Assembly (NCBI RefSeq): GCF_001545075.1
Contig: NZ_FCOB02000011.1
Span: 1-64,000, forward strand
Length of the DNA stretch: 64,000 nucleotides
DNA from: Caballeronia ptereochthonis
GTDB lineage: Bacteria > Pseudomonadota > Gammaproteobacteria > Burkholderiales > Burkholderiaceae
Direction of reading: 5' to 3'
This document shows, in pieces, positions 63,927-64,000 of the stretch. A program made the translations under genes and the position numbers. Each line of letters starts with the position of its first letter. Position 1 is the first letter of the stretch. The notes under the pieces are model-generated. The model made no database searches and had not been told where the DNA came from. It worked only from the letters and a program-made list of their open reading frames with translations.

Positions 63927-64000
63927 CACCGGCCTCCTCTGAGGCGAATGCGCCCGACGTGAATATTGAAGATCATCGCGGCGAGAATCGCGGCGCCGAG
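63926..64000 (-). CDS. Sugar ABC transporter permease, C-terminal end (cut by window edge)
   Basis: Twenty-four residues read in from the right edge and end at TGA: ...AILAAMIFNIHVGRIRLRGGR. The hydrophobic stretch and basic tail suit the end of an FrcC/RbsC-type permease, and the one-base overlap with the ATPase gene is typical of such operons. Confidence 0.7.
   Translation of the reverse strand, partial: LGAAILAAMIFNIHVGRIRLRGGR

Noticed and set aside
62022..63962. 646-codon plus-strand frame
   Set aside because: Opposite the GntR regulator and ABC ATPase genes, both of which have complete motifs; the frame is an antisense shadow.

Overview
The window is GC-rich beta-proteobacterial DNA. 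Gene content and style (acdS with its Lrp-type regulator, AbiE pair, Burkholderia-type Rep/ParA/ParB, dense ATGA/TGATG overlaps) point to Burkholderiaceae, most likely Paraburkholderia or Caballeronia. A replication initiator, iteron-like repeats, a DnaA box, parAB and four copies of a parS-like palindrome lie together at about 38.0-42.6 kb. The window is therefore probably the origin region of a secondary replicon (chromid or megaplasmid), not the main chromosome. The genus and replicon type are inferences; the gene content is read from the sequence.

Layout. 0-9.4 kb: a cut-off gene end, an EpsG/Wzy-like membrane protein, ppnP, an AbiEi/AbiEii toxin-antitoxin pair, acdS-acdR (ACC deaminase and its regulator, with a perfect inverted repeat between them), a class A penicillin-binding protein and a GlxA-type regulator. 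9.7-33 kb: a large exopolysaccharide locus in several opposing blocks. It has a MurJ/Wzx-like flippase, a GINT1-like protein, an asparagine-synthase-type amidotransferase, UDP-HexNAc dehydrogenase and 4-epimerase (TviB/TviC type), five glycosyltransferases, two beta-helix proteins, a YdcF-like protein, a Wzc/BceF-type tyrosine autokinase and a WecA-type initiating transferase. Together they predict a polymer containing (amidated) galactosaminuronic acid. No wza-type exporter or wzb-type phosphatase is in view. 33-38 kb: NUDIX protein, Tat-exported phospholipase C, a small lipoprotein and an MFS transporter.

37.9-42.6 kb: rep (minus strand), origin repeats, parAB (plus strand) and the parS-like array. 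42.6-46.2 kb: sparsely coding DNA with small genes of unknown function. 46.2-49.2 kb: a periplasmic protein, a cytochrome c, a compact catalase-fold protein and an AEC transporter.

49.2-60.3 kb: a catabolic island. LysR and AraC regulators diverge from a ten-gene operon. Its core converts hydroquinone to beta-ketoadipate: two-subunit hydroquinone 1,2-dioxygenase, 4-hydroxymuconic semialdehyde dehydrogenase, maleylacetate reductase, plus a hydroxyquinol-type intradiol dioxygenase. In front are an outer-membrane protein, a Tat-exported 3-ketosteroid-dehydrogenase-like flavoprotein, a cytochrome c and an NTF2-fold protein. The front part looks like a periplasmic dehydrogenation module feeding the hydroquinone pathway and is the most interesting system in the window. 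60.6-64 kb: a clan GH-A glycosidase lipoprotein, a FadR-type regulator and the start of a sugar ABC transporter operon that runs off the end.
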